Under the pieces are notes generated by a model. That model was not told the DNA's origin and made no database searches. It saw only the letters and a list, made by a program, of their open reading frames with translations. Positions 21,961-32,899 of a DNA stretch of 53,400 bases are shown piece by piece. Source of the stretch: Gnetum montanum (lineage: Eukaryota; Streptophyta; Gnetopsida; Gnetales; Gnetaceae); the NCBI GenBank assembly GCA_015680685.1, contig MNCI01007958.1:4285-57684 (forward strand), written 5' to 3'. Each line of letters opens with the position of its first letter. Position 1 is the first letter of the stretch. Position numbers and translations under genes: made by a program.

Positions 21961-22680
21961 TGTATTATTTGTTGACATTACTATGATATGAAAGAAAGAA
22001 AGAAATAGAAAAATGAATCTCTATTTTATTACTTTTTAGAATTAATAGGTAGAAGTATTATTTTCTAGCCCTAATCCATCAATTTTTAAAGTTATTCTCT
22101 TGCTAACTTTAGTGGGACTTATCTTTTCAATAACCTCTAGCATGGCCTTATTATTTTTGTATAAATTCCAAGGTCATATGATGATTTAATGCTTTGGAAA
22201 TTTGATCAATAAATTGTAGTACAAAATTTCATCAAAATTCTCATCTTTCACCTCTCACCTCTATCATTCCACTATTTTTCTTATGCTTTCTTTCTCTCAT
22301 TCATATTACTATGCAACTAGATCATTCCAACAATTCCATTACCTAACATTTTCTATTATCTAACAACTCTAGTACTCCATCAATACTTCATCAATAAATT
22401 TCAACAAGTCAACATCATCAACATTAGAATTTTTTGCACTCCATATTCAATTTATTTTAGGTGCTCATCAACAAAATTATCCAATTCATAAGTTCAAATA
22501 TTATCAATGATATGGATTTAATATGACATTTTTCTTAAGGAGAAACTTAACTAATTTCATTTTTGGCTATAGAACTTTCTAAGATAAAATTGTACATATA
22601 AAGTTCATTAAATTTTGATCATCCAATGTTAAGCTATTGTCAAAATTAAATTTCACAAAAACTCATGATCCAATTGTGGT
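21961..22680. other. AT-rich noncoding stretch
   Basis: No coding frame or structured repeat could be supported here beyond short A/T runs. Confidence 0.4.
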
Positions 22681-22689
22681 ATTACAGGC

Positions 22690-23165
22690 TTTTAAACAAT
22701 GAGTTCACCATGACTTGTGGTATTGTAGATATTATTTTTCCTAGATCACAACCTCTAGTTCACTTGTAGGAAAGTATTACAACTCTACCATGACATGTGG
22801 TTAGCTTGTGGTTATCAATCATGACTTGTGGTTATCTCATAGTTAATCATAAGCATCAACCATAACTTATGGTTGTATCATAGTTGAAAATTTAGATAAG
22901 GACAATTTACCATGGCTTGTAGCACTCTCGTGGTATAGTAACCATGACTTATGATTTAGTTATAATAAATGTTTGTAGAATTAAAATTCACTAGGACCTA
23001 TGCTAATGTCATGGAATAGTGACCACAACATGTGGTGAGGTCATGAGATCCTCATAAAACATTTGTCTCTATTTCTATCAACATCACAAATTATGTTATA
23101 ATACCAAAACTTGCGAGATCACAGAACATGGCTTATGGTCAAGTCATGGTTGACTCATGGTCCAT
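22690..23165 (+). repeat. Array of CCATGACTTGTGGT-like units
   Basis: CATGACTTGTGGT and variants (CCATGACATGTGGT, CATGACTTGTGGTT, CCATAACTTATGGT, CCATGGCTTGTAG, ACCACAACATGTGGT) recur about 8-10 times every 20-70 bases. Several are imperfect palindromes. CATAAAAATAAAT, a weak TATA-like sequence, follows at about 23163. It could be a U3 array of a copia-like element, but LTR ends were not found. Confidence 0.45.
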
Positions 23166-23715
23166 AAAAATAAATAATTTTAACATGAACAGAAGAAATT
23201 AGTCTAAAATTATCAGCCATCTATTTTAAAAAATTGGTATTTGAATTAGGTCATCTTCTAATTGGAATTGGAGTTGGATCATCTTCTATTTAATCATCAT
23301 AAGTATTAATGATGTGCTCAAGTATTTCATAATCTTAAATGAATATCAAGACTTCACCTTCTATACTAGACTTATGTAAGGGATCCTTGAAATCAATTAT
23401 TTCTAGGAAACTACTAAAACAAGTTTTGTAACCATTCATGACTTTGAATATCTAAATAGAACTTAGATTAAAGAATATGAAAAAAAAATAAAAAAAATAA
23501 TTTGGTCTTTGCAATTATCCTTAATAATGTATTAGAAATAATTTCATCAAGACTTACCTTCTATCAATGTGCTATGGGTATGTGGGACTTCCTTTAGCTC
23601 TAATACATGGGAAGGCATAAAAAAAGATAAATGCAACAACTATTATATAAATAAGAGTTTGACTCACTTGAGATCCTACTAGATGAAGACATAGGAACCT
23701 TCTTCTCAAGAATGT

Positions 23716-24575
23716 TGATGAGTGGCAAGGTACCCCTACCCTCAACCATACGAATACGAGTGTTCACGCATGATCTGGTTGAACTCCGCAGATGGGCTAG
23801 TTGTGGTATCTAGATAGTTACTCGTTGATCGCAGTTCGCTGTCTTCCCACCTAGACTAGTATTTGCTTTTTCATGTATGGTTTAGTCTAGAGTGAGGTGT
23901 ATGATGTGGTCCTAAACTAGTGCTACTCCTAGAGGCAATGGAAAATAACTTTGTTTTAACTAAGAGGGAAAGGGTGAAGAGAGTCTAAGTTAGCCTAAGT
24001 GCAATGAGCATCCATCCCTTAATCATCCATACACATCTTGGACCTCATATACTACTACTGGGATTACCAAGCGCATGTCCTAGGTACGCTACTAGGATAC
24101 CAAGTAGTCACACTTAAATGCTCATGATTAAGTCATACTCATTTCGCGTTTACTAACAGGGATAGGAGTTGATGGTAAAGAAGTATTAAGTAAGAAAGCA
24201 ATGAATAACAATTAAATAATTAAACTAAGTGAATGCTACAATGATGAAGTAATCTTGATCTTTATTTCTAATCATGTGTGTGTCCAAGTACATCACACTT
24301 GAATAAAGGTGCGATACAATAACAATCATCACATTGTGGGCATGCACTGGGGAAAAAGGGTTGAGAAGAACTAAAAAAGAAAACTAACTTCTAACTAAAC
24401 TACTAACTGACTGACTCCTTGACTCCTTGTGCCTACATGTGTATTTATAGGCCCACACAAGAGTCATGATATCGTGTATCCAATATTGCTAACCAGGCCA
24501 CGATATCGCATACCTGATATCGTGGATCCAATATCATGGGTTCAATATCGAAGCCTAATGAATCATGATTCATCA
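23716..24575 (-). repeat. 3' LTR of element 3 (860 bp)
   Basis: In plus orientation TGATGAGTGG to GATTCATCA, flanked inside by the polypurine tract (24576-24584, minus GTGGGGGTA) and outside by AATGT. Six GATATC-like units lie between 24468 and 24552, with TATAAATA (minus) at 24442-24449. Confidence 0.92.
24442..24552 (-). promoter_or_regulatory. Element 3 3' LTR promoter array plus TATA box
   Basis: In plus orientation six cores occur: TGATATCGTG, CAATATTGCT, CGATATCGCA, TGATATCGTG, CAATATCATG and CAATATCGA. The nearest core starts 18 bases beyond the TATA box at 24442-24449. The partner array in the 5' LTR (32768-32853) also has six units, but individual units have decayed differently. Confidence 0.7.
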
Positions 24576-24584
24576 TACCCCCAC
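24576..24584 (-). other. Polypurine tract of element 3
   Basis: On the minus strand GTGGGGGTA abuts the 3' LTR. It is preceded by TTGAGGACGAGCTTTCATTT, the same arrangement as CGAGGACGAA before the tract of element 2. Confidence 0.75.
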
Positions 24585-24779
24585 AACTAAATGAAAGCTC
24601 GTCCTCAAGTCGTACAAAATGAGAACAAGCCCAATTAATTACACAGTGGATAGGTATGGGATTATTGACTGACTATGAATTATTCATGTCGTAGTGGAGA
24701 ATTGAATAGAATAAAATTGTAACACAAACATAAAATTACAAAATTAAAAAATTATAAAATTATAAAATTCTATTGGAAC

Positions 24780-27562
24780 TCATGTGGTTCCGGGTGGTGG
24801 TGGCTCCTCCATGGGTTGCTTCACCTTGTCTTTTGCTCCAGGTTTTGGGATTTGGTGGCTTTGAAGGAGTGCCTAGAGTTTTTCCTCTTCAATTTGGGGA
24901 TCATGTGTTGTCCATACTAATGCTCCAATGTTTGATCGAGTTGGCACTTCCCATGGACATGGTAGTTGTGGAAACATCTGATTTGCTTTGATGTACCAGG
25001 CTGTAAACAATCGTCATTCCTCCTTGTAGGCTCTAGCTCTATCCTTGTAGTCCTAGTAATTTTTAAGCCATAGAGCCAAGTCTGCCACGACATCTTTCTA
25101 CCCTTGGTAGCTAGCCTTAACCACCTCCAACTCAAAATTTTCAACTTCTAGCCTTTGCAATGTTTTCTTATGTTCCAAAAATTTTGTTTCATATTTGGTA
25201 TAGGTGGTAGCTACCTACTTCTCCAGCTCTATTCTCGGGCATCTTGCTATTAACATGGCTAGGTTGGCATATCACAGGTTTGCCAATTCCATGTACTCTA
25301 TAAGATCTTGGATCTGTAAGTCTTGGCTTTAGAGCTCTACCTGGTGGACGAATTCATATGTGTCCAATATGACCCACCAATCAGTGTGTTGAGTGCTGAA
25401 GGCATTAATGTGGGCCTTGGCCATATGGATCTCTTTCTCGATGACTTGCGTATACATCCCCATCTGGTCTTTGAAATGCTCTTTTAATTTTTCATGTCGC
25501 TTGCCATGCGCTTATTTCAATGGTCATCTTCTGATGAATTGCGTGTACCTTCTCCATTGAGAGGGTTTGATTCTCTTTGGCCAAGAAATTCATGTCTTGG
25601 TTGACCTTGACCAACTATTCTCATAACTGTTGGAAATTTTCTTGGAGAACATTTTTCTATTTCTCCACAATGGTCAACCAAATATTGTCTACAGCAAGCT
25701 GTTTATTTTCTTCCTACAAGGCCTTGAGTGCTTTGGCATGCGCGTATGTTTGTGCTTGTGCCTTGGAAGCATTCTAATAGGCCTTCTCCATCTCCTCCAC
25801 CACTTTTTTATTATTCACCAATAGTTTATTAAGCTGCTCTATCCTAAAAGTGTCTAGCTAGTCTATAGGAATGAATTGAGATGGGTCCCGCTATGCAATT
25901 TGCAAGGTAACAAGCCTTTCTTGGAGTCTTTCCAACTCCGCCTCCGCATGCTCAACCCTGATCTCTACCATGACTAGCTTTCCTTTAGTGGATATGAGGT
26001 CTAATTGCTTTTTTGTGACATCTTCCGGAATGTCAAATAAGGATGTCATCACTTGTCCTATTTGTAGTAATTGATCAAGAACATCCTCATGCTCTGCAAG
26101 AGTCATTGAGGGATCAGCCAGAGTTTGAGCATTACATGCTCCTATGAAATCCATTGGTGGAAAAAATAGGGATGTTGAAGGATTTCTCGATGTGTTCTAT
26201 AACCACTTCTACGGCTCCAACTACATCTTGGTGTTGTATGATCACTACTATGGTCCCTTCACTAGTCTCTAGTTGCACCTAAAAGGATGCAGCATTCCCT
26301 AAAATCTATTGTGACCAATGTGTCTCCCCTCCTCCTATCTAAATGGACACTTCACTCCATGCACAATCTATAGCAACTATGGACCGTATGGTGCCGTCGA
26401 TGACGTAGAAGAGATTAGCATCATCATGACTTCCCCAACTAACCATCTCAGTGATGGCCCTAAGATGGCTCATCGACGGTCGATAATACTACGATGGTGG
26501 TGGCAGTTGGTCTTGTTGGCTCATGCTAGGTCCTACTCCTTGCTATTAACTGGGCCCTATACTTGGGATTTTGTTAGGCCCTGTATTTTGATTTGCAATG
26601 GGCCCCACCATCTGTTCTTGTTCTGGCTCCAGTGTCTCACTAGCACTCTTCCTTTGGGCTAGTGGCTTTAGTAATTCGGCAAACAAAGCATTTTGGGCTC
26701 TTTTGGGAATGTCATTAGTGTACCCTAGAATTTTAGCATGCCTACATAGCTTCCTAATGAGGCAAGGAAAGGGTAACATGAACTTCCCTGCCTTGCATTC
26801 TTCAAATTGCCTCAAGATCTCCATTAGATATAGATGGGAAAGGTTAGCATTAACCTTGCCCATCAATATCGCACTTCCTCTTGCCACATACATTGATATT
26901 CTATTTAATACTTGTGTATGGAAGATGTAATAAGTGCCAATTTTGAAATATATTCTTTCTTCCAGTGTCAACTCCCCATATGTCTTGTCCTCTTCTCCAT
27001 ACGCCCTATCCAACTAGATTCTTCATGCATCAACATTGGAGCGAGTGGATAGGTGAGAAACTTTTGGTCTTGTATTTGGAAGGTTCAACACTTCCAAAAT
27101 GGCCTTGGTGAAAAAATCTATAGACACACCACAAATGTCAACTGTGGTGCCTTCTTCTTTATTATCTCAAAATTGGTACGTCTCTCCTAAGTACTAGGCA
27201 CCAATTTTAGAGAGGATGGGCCATAATGGAAACCCTTTGAGTTGGTCCCTAATGGCCTTAGGAGAAAACTTCGTGAAAGGTTCAAAGTTTAGCTCTATGA
27301 TCACAGCTATTGACGTGGACCCTTCATGGATTTCCTGCATGCATTCCAGGGACAATGTGAGATGTTGTCCCTATTCAGGTGCTTCCGCAGCTCCTGCTTC
27401 CGCCTATCCTAATTACACAGTAACAGAAGGCTCTTGATGGATGCTAAATGATTTTGCCTCATGCACTGCATGTTTCTTGGAAGACGCATGGCCTCTACCT
27501 CTCCATGGTTGCTTGGACACACCTTGAGAGGGTCCTTCTTATTGTCCACGTTTAGAGGTCAT
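24780..27562 (-). pseudogene. Accessory ORF2 of element 3: putative plant-transposon-type domain plus long coiled coil
   Basis: Starts ATG at 27562 (MTSKRGQ) and ends with TGA at 24780-24782, about 927 codons. The first half keeps one frame to about 26165, and its best block is 27013-26546 (IYFKIGTYYIFHTQVLNRIS, then ANLSHLYLMEILRQFEECKA). From memory this resembles the region Pfam calls putative plant transposon protein; I could not check it. The second half (26154 to about 24900) is coiled-coil-like: VEHAEAELERLQERL, NKKVVEEMEKAY, MNFLAKENQTLSMEK. Two one-base shifts are inferred, in the A run at 26161-26166 and at 25482-25493. Many stops (mostly TAG) sit at likely Gln codons. No enzyme motif seen. 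Confidence 0.65.
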
Positions 27563-28066
27563 CTACAATCACACAAGGTCAATCATTAGCAAGGTTGTTT
27601 ACAAAAGTTGAGTTGTACCTTACTTCTTGCCTTAATGAGTTCATTTTCTTATTTCTTGTGATTCAGAGTTAAGAAATTTTGTGAAAATTTCCCCTAAAAT
27701 TTTTAATATTGGGCCCAGTTTGATTAGGTGGCTTCAATATTTAATTTCCCAGTGTAGGTAAGGAGATAAGATTGTTTTTGGCAATATGTTTATGATTTTT
27801 ATAATCAATTACCCTTTATAGGATCCTTCATGTGATGATGAATTTTGAAAAAAAAAATTCATAATTTGGAGTGTAGCCTTCCCCCATGACTAAGCTAAAC
27901 ACTCTGGGTTCAGGTAGGTTCGATCGGAATGAGAATCGGAGCACTAGCGAGCGAGTTATGGCTAGTTGACCAAGAGGTGCGCAAGTTGCAATTTGTGGAA
28001 GAAAATTTGAAAAAATCCCTCATGTGAAAAATTGAGAATGATGTCGACATGTGCTAGGGGGATCCA
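27563..28066 (-). other. Candidate leader of ORF2, with G-tract
   Basis: About 500 bases between the internal TATA box and the ORF2 ATG. Minus-strand GTCATGGGGGAAGG near 27880-27893 resembles the polypurine tracts of the family. No open frame is supported. Confidence 0.4.
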
Positions 28067-28160
28067 TATATATAATTTTTGTTGACGTGATATCGTGCAC
28101 CTGATAGCGCGGCCCCGATATCACGTCGGACCCGATATCGCGTACTCAATATCGCAACCT
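28067..28160 (-). promoter_or_regulatory. Internal promoter-like module: five-unit GATATC array plus TATA box
   Basis: In plus orientation the cores are TGATATCGTG (from 28088), TGATAGCGCG, CGATATCACG, CGATATCGCG and CAATATCGCA (to about 28156), spaced about 14-18 bases. On the minus strand TATATATA lies at 28067-28074, and the nearest core begins 15 bases away at 28089, as in the LTRs (13-18 bases). No LTR ends (TGATG, CTCATCA), primer site or target duplication surround it, so it does not look like a nested solo LTR. It sits about 500 bases upstream of ORF2. Confidence 0.6.
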
Positions 28161-29556
28161 ATTTAAAATAGGGTACTTAGAAAAATTGATGAATTTTTGA
28201 AATTTTAAGGCAAAAAATTAAGACTTTGAGGTCAATGTGAAAAATCCATGGTATTGTTAAATAGACTAGAAGGCACAAAAAGTATAATGGGGTAGGATCT
28301 GACAATGAAATTCATAAGTTAGATGATGAAAAAAGACATGTTTTGGTACATAGGAACGGTTAAACCGGAAGAATGATAAGGGGAAGAATACCATTGGTAA
28401 TGTAGTACTCAGAGGGTATAAAATGATGTGATGATGTGCAACAATTCAAATTACAAAAGTCACGCAAGTGGGTCCTCCCCAAAGAAAGTTTGAACCTATA
28501 ATTCCCTTGCGTAACGACACCTAAAAATGTCCATAGGCATTAGAAGGATTAAATGTAATCTATACTAATGCAACAAAACTCACACATGTAAATATCATCA
28601 TGACGAGTTATGCATTCAATGCTACATAAGACACAAGTCATAAATACATGGACAGCGAGATGATGCAAATTGTAGAAGGGATTGCAAAGATCGGGACATG
28701 AGGTAACTGACCTAGAGCACAATGAAGCTTGAGTGTAGGGCATGATTAATGTGTCATTAACCCATCACTCCAAAATTAAGACCAAGTCCATTCCTTTGAT
28801 CAATGACATCGCACTATTGTATCCCATGATGGACACTCATAAGAGTACCATGACAACAAGGCATATGATCACTTGGCATTCTGTTCAAGGGAGGAGTGAT
28901 TATTTTACGGTACTTTGATCTTGATCTCTATATTTTTTCTTTGTTCTTTTTCTGTGGCCGCTTTGGCACACTCTCTCTTTCTTTTTCTTTTTTCTTCTTT
29001 TTTTTGAGATGCGTAATCTAGAGAAGCTATCAACCTTCAAGCATGGGTGCATGTCTTTCCAGTGGGACCTCCTAGAATAGCATTGGTTTTCGTGAGTGAG
29101 TGCCTTTATTACTCTTACTTCCATTTTTCATTAGATCTACAAGGATCTTGGTACAGCCATGCTACATGATAACTCCTACAAATGTCAAAAAAGAGAATCC
29201 ACAAGTCCCCTTGATGTCACACCCTGGTCATTCCCTCTTGGTCCATCCTTCTTGGCTCTGGGTATAATGAGCAAAAAATTCCTTTAAGTTTTAATGATGT
29301 CAAAAATATCATCATACCTAGAGTATAACCTCTTATTAATAGAACGGTTAGATGGATGTGATGGGCTTGCTGTCCAAATGACTAGTTACTCGAGACTTGA
29401 TAGCATAGAACAACACCTCAACCAACAAGTTACATGAGTATTTTATTTACTGATGAGATTACCCTCAAAAAGATAAAACAAGTTGAAAAATGAAAAACTC
29501 GAAAACAAAAAATTATAAAATAAAAGAAAAGGAAAAATATTTATTAATTCTGCTTG
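28161..29556 (-). other. Noncoding interval of element 3 between gag and internal promoter
   Basis: No pol text. The minus strand of 28467-28484 is identical to 17308-17325 of element 2, and GCCTATGGAC lies about 43 bases upstream of the block in both copies. 28905-29010 holds a pyrimidine-rich tract. The rest shows no supported gene. Confidence 0.5.
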
Positions 29557-31881
29557 TTAGAATGGGGGATATCCCCCATAACTAAACCTTTGATCATGGC
29601 GAGAATTAATAAATGGAAAGTGTGGATCCATGCATGTTGAAAATGTTGGGGATCAATCGTATCCCAACCATTGGGTATCTTTTGATGTGGTGGTTGGAAT
29701 GTATCCATATTGGGGTTCACACACTTGACCATAATAGACATAGTGGGGTAGGTTATATGATGGGGTCATGGGATAAGGAGCTATCCCACTATGACACCCT
29801 TGACCATAAGATGACATGCAAGGATCAATGTGTCCCACTCTGTGGTTATATTCATTGGGCTGCATAATTGTTGGAGTATTGATTGGTGGCCCTAATCAAG
29901 TAACATGAGGTGTTGAGTTCAAGGAGAAGGATGCATCATAGCGTGGAACTTGTGCTAGGTTGGACAATGTAGTGGGTTTAGCATCGTGCTACTTCTTTCT
30001 ATGGCCATGCCTAAAGAAAGGACACTTTTGAGTACTTCCATTTCTATTCACAGTAGTAGCACAAGTAGCATACATAGGTTGGTGTTGTGGTGCAAAACCT
30101 TCTAGTACAATTGGTGGCGATGTAGAAGGAGGTGAAGCATGAGAATATTGTTGTTGAGGAAAAGTGTAAGGTACATGAGGTGGTGACCTTGTCAGAGAGG
30201 GTATGAGTGGATAGTATTCCAGAGAATGATAATGATGAGGTAAAGTAGAGGATGATGATCCAATTGGAGAAACAGGGTGTTGAACATAGTAAGCATTTGG
30301 CATTGGGACATACAAAGGATATGGTCGGGTTGGCGATGGCCTCCCCCATGACTGGGGCTTTTGCCACTATGGTTGAACCTGATAGTTCTATACGAAATCT
30401 CAATGTAACATTCCTTCCCAATGCTCATGTAAATGTGAAAAAACTAGGCATTGGCCTTTGGGGTGATCATACAGACAGACATTGCATTGATATGTGAAGT
30501 TGGCAGTTGAGTTCTTATTCTTATTATCTTCTACCCTTTGTTCTGATTGTTGTGTGGTGTCTTATCTTGTTTCTTGATTCAGCATAGTTGTACCTCTACT
30601 ATTGTTAGCATATTCTCCATATTTTTCATGCACCCATTCCATCATCTTATTAATCTTTTCCTTGATTTCATGTAGTTATTGTTGCATTTGCAAAGGTAGA
30701 AATGGTTGTACTTCCTCAACATGAGCTGATTTCTCCTCTTCATAGTTATGGACCTTTTCTAATTCGAGATTTTGGTCCCATTGAGAGCTTTTAACATTCT
30801 CTGATTTAGCTATTTCTTCTTCTTCTTTTTCTACCTGCTTAATAAGCTCTTGGAGTTGATGGGTTTGTAGCTTGTATAGTTAACCTCGGGCATACATCCC
30901 TAGGGTTTCCCTTATTTCATTATGGAGCCCATCCATGATCTCATTCATTAGCCTTCCCATGGATAATCCATGGCCTGGCCATTTTTTTAACAAAGAATAG
31001 TATCTTTCTAAGGCCATGTCCAAGGTTTCATGTTTCCTTTCTTTCCATTTTTGGATTTGTCTCCTCAAGGCTGACACTCTGGCATAGGTTTGATCTCTTT
31101 TAGTAAAGATTTCTACCATTGTTGGCCAACTACAGATTGATTTTGGTTTTAAGGATCTGTACCATACTTTTGCTTGGCCAACGAGTGTCATAGGAAAGAG
31201 CTTAAGTTTTTTCCACCCATTATCAATATTTTTCCATATGCAAGCATCATATAAGGCTTGTATATGCTATTGTGGATTTGAATCATAGCCTCCTGCGAAC
31301 TTGGGAAAGTTGTTTAAATCAAGCTTGGGTAGACGGCTTTCTTTGTCATTCCTACAGGATATTCAAATCGCCTCTTGTATAGGCATTAGGCTCTTAGTGG
31401 CTAGCAAGGGTTCATCGTCACTAAGTAGGTTGTGAGTTTGCGAGTTGAGATAATGTTGTCCTTGTTCATGTTGGCATTCTCAATTTTCTTTGTGAGCTCG
31501 ATTTTTAGTTCTATGTCAATCCCTTGAAAGATAGTCATCCACATCACAATCTGACATTGAAGGAGTACAGGAAGAGAAACAACTAAAAAACTTGTCCTAA
31601 CTTTTTTAAGTTTTCCAATCATCCCCTAATAGATTCTGGTTAGTTATTGAGAAGGTCCTAGGCTTCTCAGGCCTCCTAGTTCTATGGTTTGTCCCATCCT
31701 TACTAGAGGTGTCAGAGCTAGTTGACAAGAATCCTTGAGTATCGTTGGGATACTCATGAACATATGGAATTTCTGCATAAGGTTGAGTACTCCAAACTTT
31801 GTCTTCATCATATAATTTGTTGGTTCTCCAATGAATTGCCTCACTAGTTGTCGCATTAGCATAGTCTTGTGAGAGAGACAT
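29557..31881 (-). pseudogene. gag of element 3 (774 codons, several stops, no protease)
   Basis: One frame from ATG at 31881 (MSLSQDYANA) to TAA at 29557. Capsid-like part near 31190-30880: MTLVGQAKVWYRSLKPKSIC, then WKERKHETLDMALERYYSLL and IRETLGMYARG, parallel to element 2 (AESWYRSLEPETI, RTLGTYAQGRL). Zinc knuckle CNVCLYDHPKGQC near 30480-30440 (C-x2-C-x3-H-x4-C). A Pro/Tyr/His-rich tail includes a second Cys/His stretch, KCPFFRHGHRKK, near 30000. The frame ends before any protease. Internal stops are of the CAG-to-TAG or CAA-to-TAA kind. Confidence 0.8.
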
Positions 31882-31999
31882 TGTTGTGGATGGTGTGTGA
31901 CTTAATTCAATTTAATTTAATTTCTTTTCTAAAGGATATATCATTAATACTCATTACAGTGATCTTGTATGATATAACTAGTCTAAATAACTAACACCG

Positions 32000-32017
32000 T
32001 CCCTAGCAATGGTACCA
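32000..32017 (-). other. Decayed tRNA-Asp primer binding site of element 3
   Basis: Minus-strand TGGTACCATTGCTAGGGA matches the tRNA-Asp complement at 13 of 18 positions; all differences are C-to-T or G-to-A. It starts one base after the LTR. Confidence 0.7.
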
Positions 32018-32018
32018 A

Positions 32019-32877
32019 TGATGAGTGGTGAGGTACCCCTACACTCAACCATATGAATACGAGCGTTCACGCACTATCCGGTCGAACTTCGTAGATGGGC
32101 TAGTTGTGGTATCTAGATAGTTATTCATTGATCGCAGTTCATTGTCTTCCCACCTGGACTAGTATTTTCTTTGTCACATATGGTTTGGTCCAGAGTGAGG
32201 TATATGATGTGGTCCTAGACTAGTGCTACTCCTAGAGGCAATGGAAAGTAACTTTATTTTAACTAAGAGAGAAAGGGTGAAGAGAGTCTAAGCTAGCCTA
32301 AGTGTGATGAGCATCCATCCCTTAATCATCCATACACATCTTGGACCTCATGTACTACTACTGGGATTACCAAGTGCATGTCCTAGGTACGCTACTGGGA
32401 TACCAAGTAGTCACACTTAAATGCTCGTGATTAAGTCATACTCATTCCACGTTTACTAACAGGGATAAGAGTTGAGGGTAAGGAAGTATTAAGTAAGGAA
32501 GTAATGAATAACAATTAAAAATTAAACTAAGTGAATGCTACAATGATGAAGTAATCTCGATCTTTATTTCCGGTCATGTGCATGTCCAAGTACATCACAC
32601 TTGAATAAAGGTGCGGTACAATTACAATCATTACACTGCAGGCATGCACTAGGGAAAAACGGTTGAGAAGAACTAAAAATGAAAACTAACTTCTAATTGA
32701 ACTACTGGCTGACTGACTCCCAGACTCCTTGTGCCTACATGTGTATTTATAGGCCCACACAAGAGTCATGATATCGTGTATCTAATATCGCTAGCCAGGC
32801 TACGACATCATGTACCTAATATCATGGATCCGATATCGTGGGTTCAATATCGAAGCCTAATGAATCATGATTCATCA
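32019..32877 (-). repeat. 5' LTR of element 3 (859 bp)
   Basis: Plus orientation TGATGAGTGG to GATTCATCA, followed by target copy AATGT. Next to the primer site on the inner side. Six array units between 32768 and 32853 next to TATAAATA (minus). Confidence 0.92.
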
Positions 32878-32899
32878 AATGTATATTAGCATCAAAATA

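Larger units (their letters stand above)
23716..32877 (-). mobile_element. Complete family A element 3 (9.16 kb): gag plus accessory coiled-coil ORF, no pol
   Basis: LTRs of 859 and 860 bp, perfect target duplication AATGT (23711-23715 and 32878-32882), decayed tRNA-Asp primer site at 32000-32017, and polypurine tract at 24576-24584. On the minus strand: gag (31881-29557), a 2 kb noncoding interval with an internal copy of the promoter module (28160-28067), then a second long frame (27562-24780). No RT, RNase H or integrase is readable. The LTRs differ at roughly one base in ten by eye, mostly transitions. Non-autonomous. Confidence 0.92.

Noticed and set aside
26318-26930. Plus-strand open stretches opposite ORF2
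   Set aside because: Antisense to the better supported ORF2 frame; no recognisable motif.
27915-27945. tRNA B-box-like GGTTCGATCGG
   Set aside because: No A box at a workable distance and no foldable tRNA around it.
28083-28160. Solo LTR of family A nested in element 3
   Set aside because: Only the array and a TATA box are present. LTR ends, R-U5 sequence and target duplication are absent.
30252-30497. Plus-strand open stretch in element 3
   Set aside because: Antisense shadow of the gag Pro-rich region, no domain.
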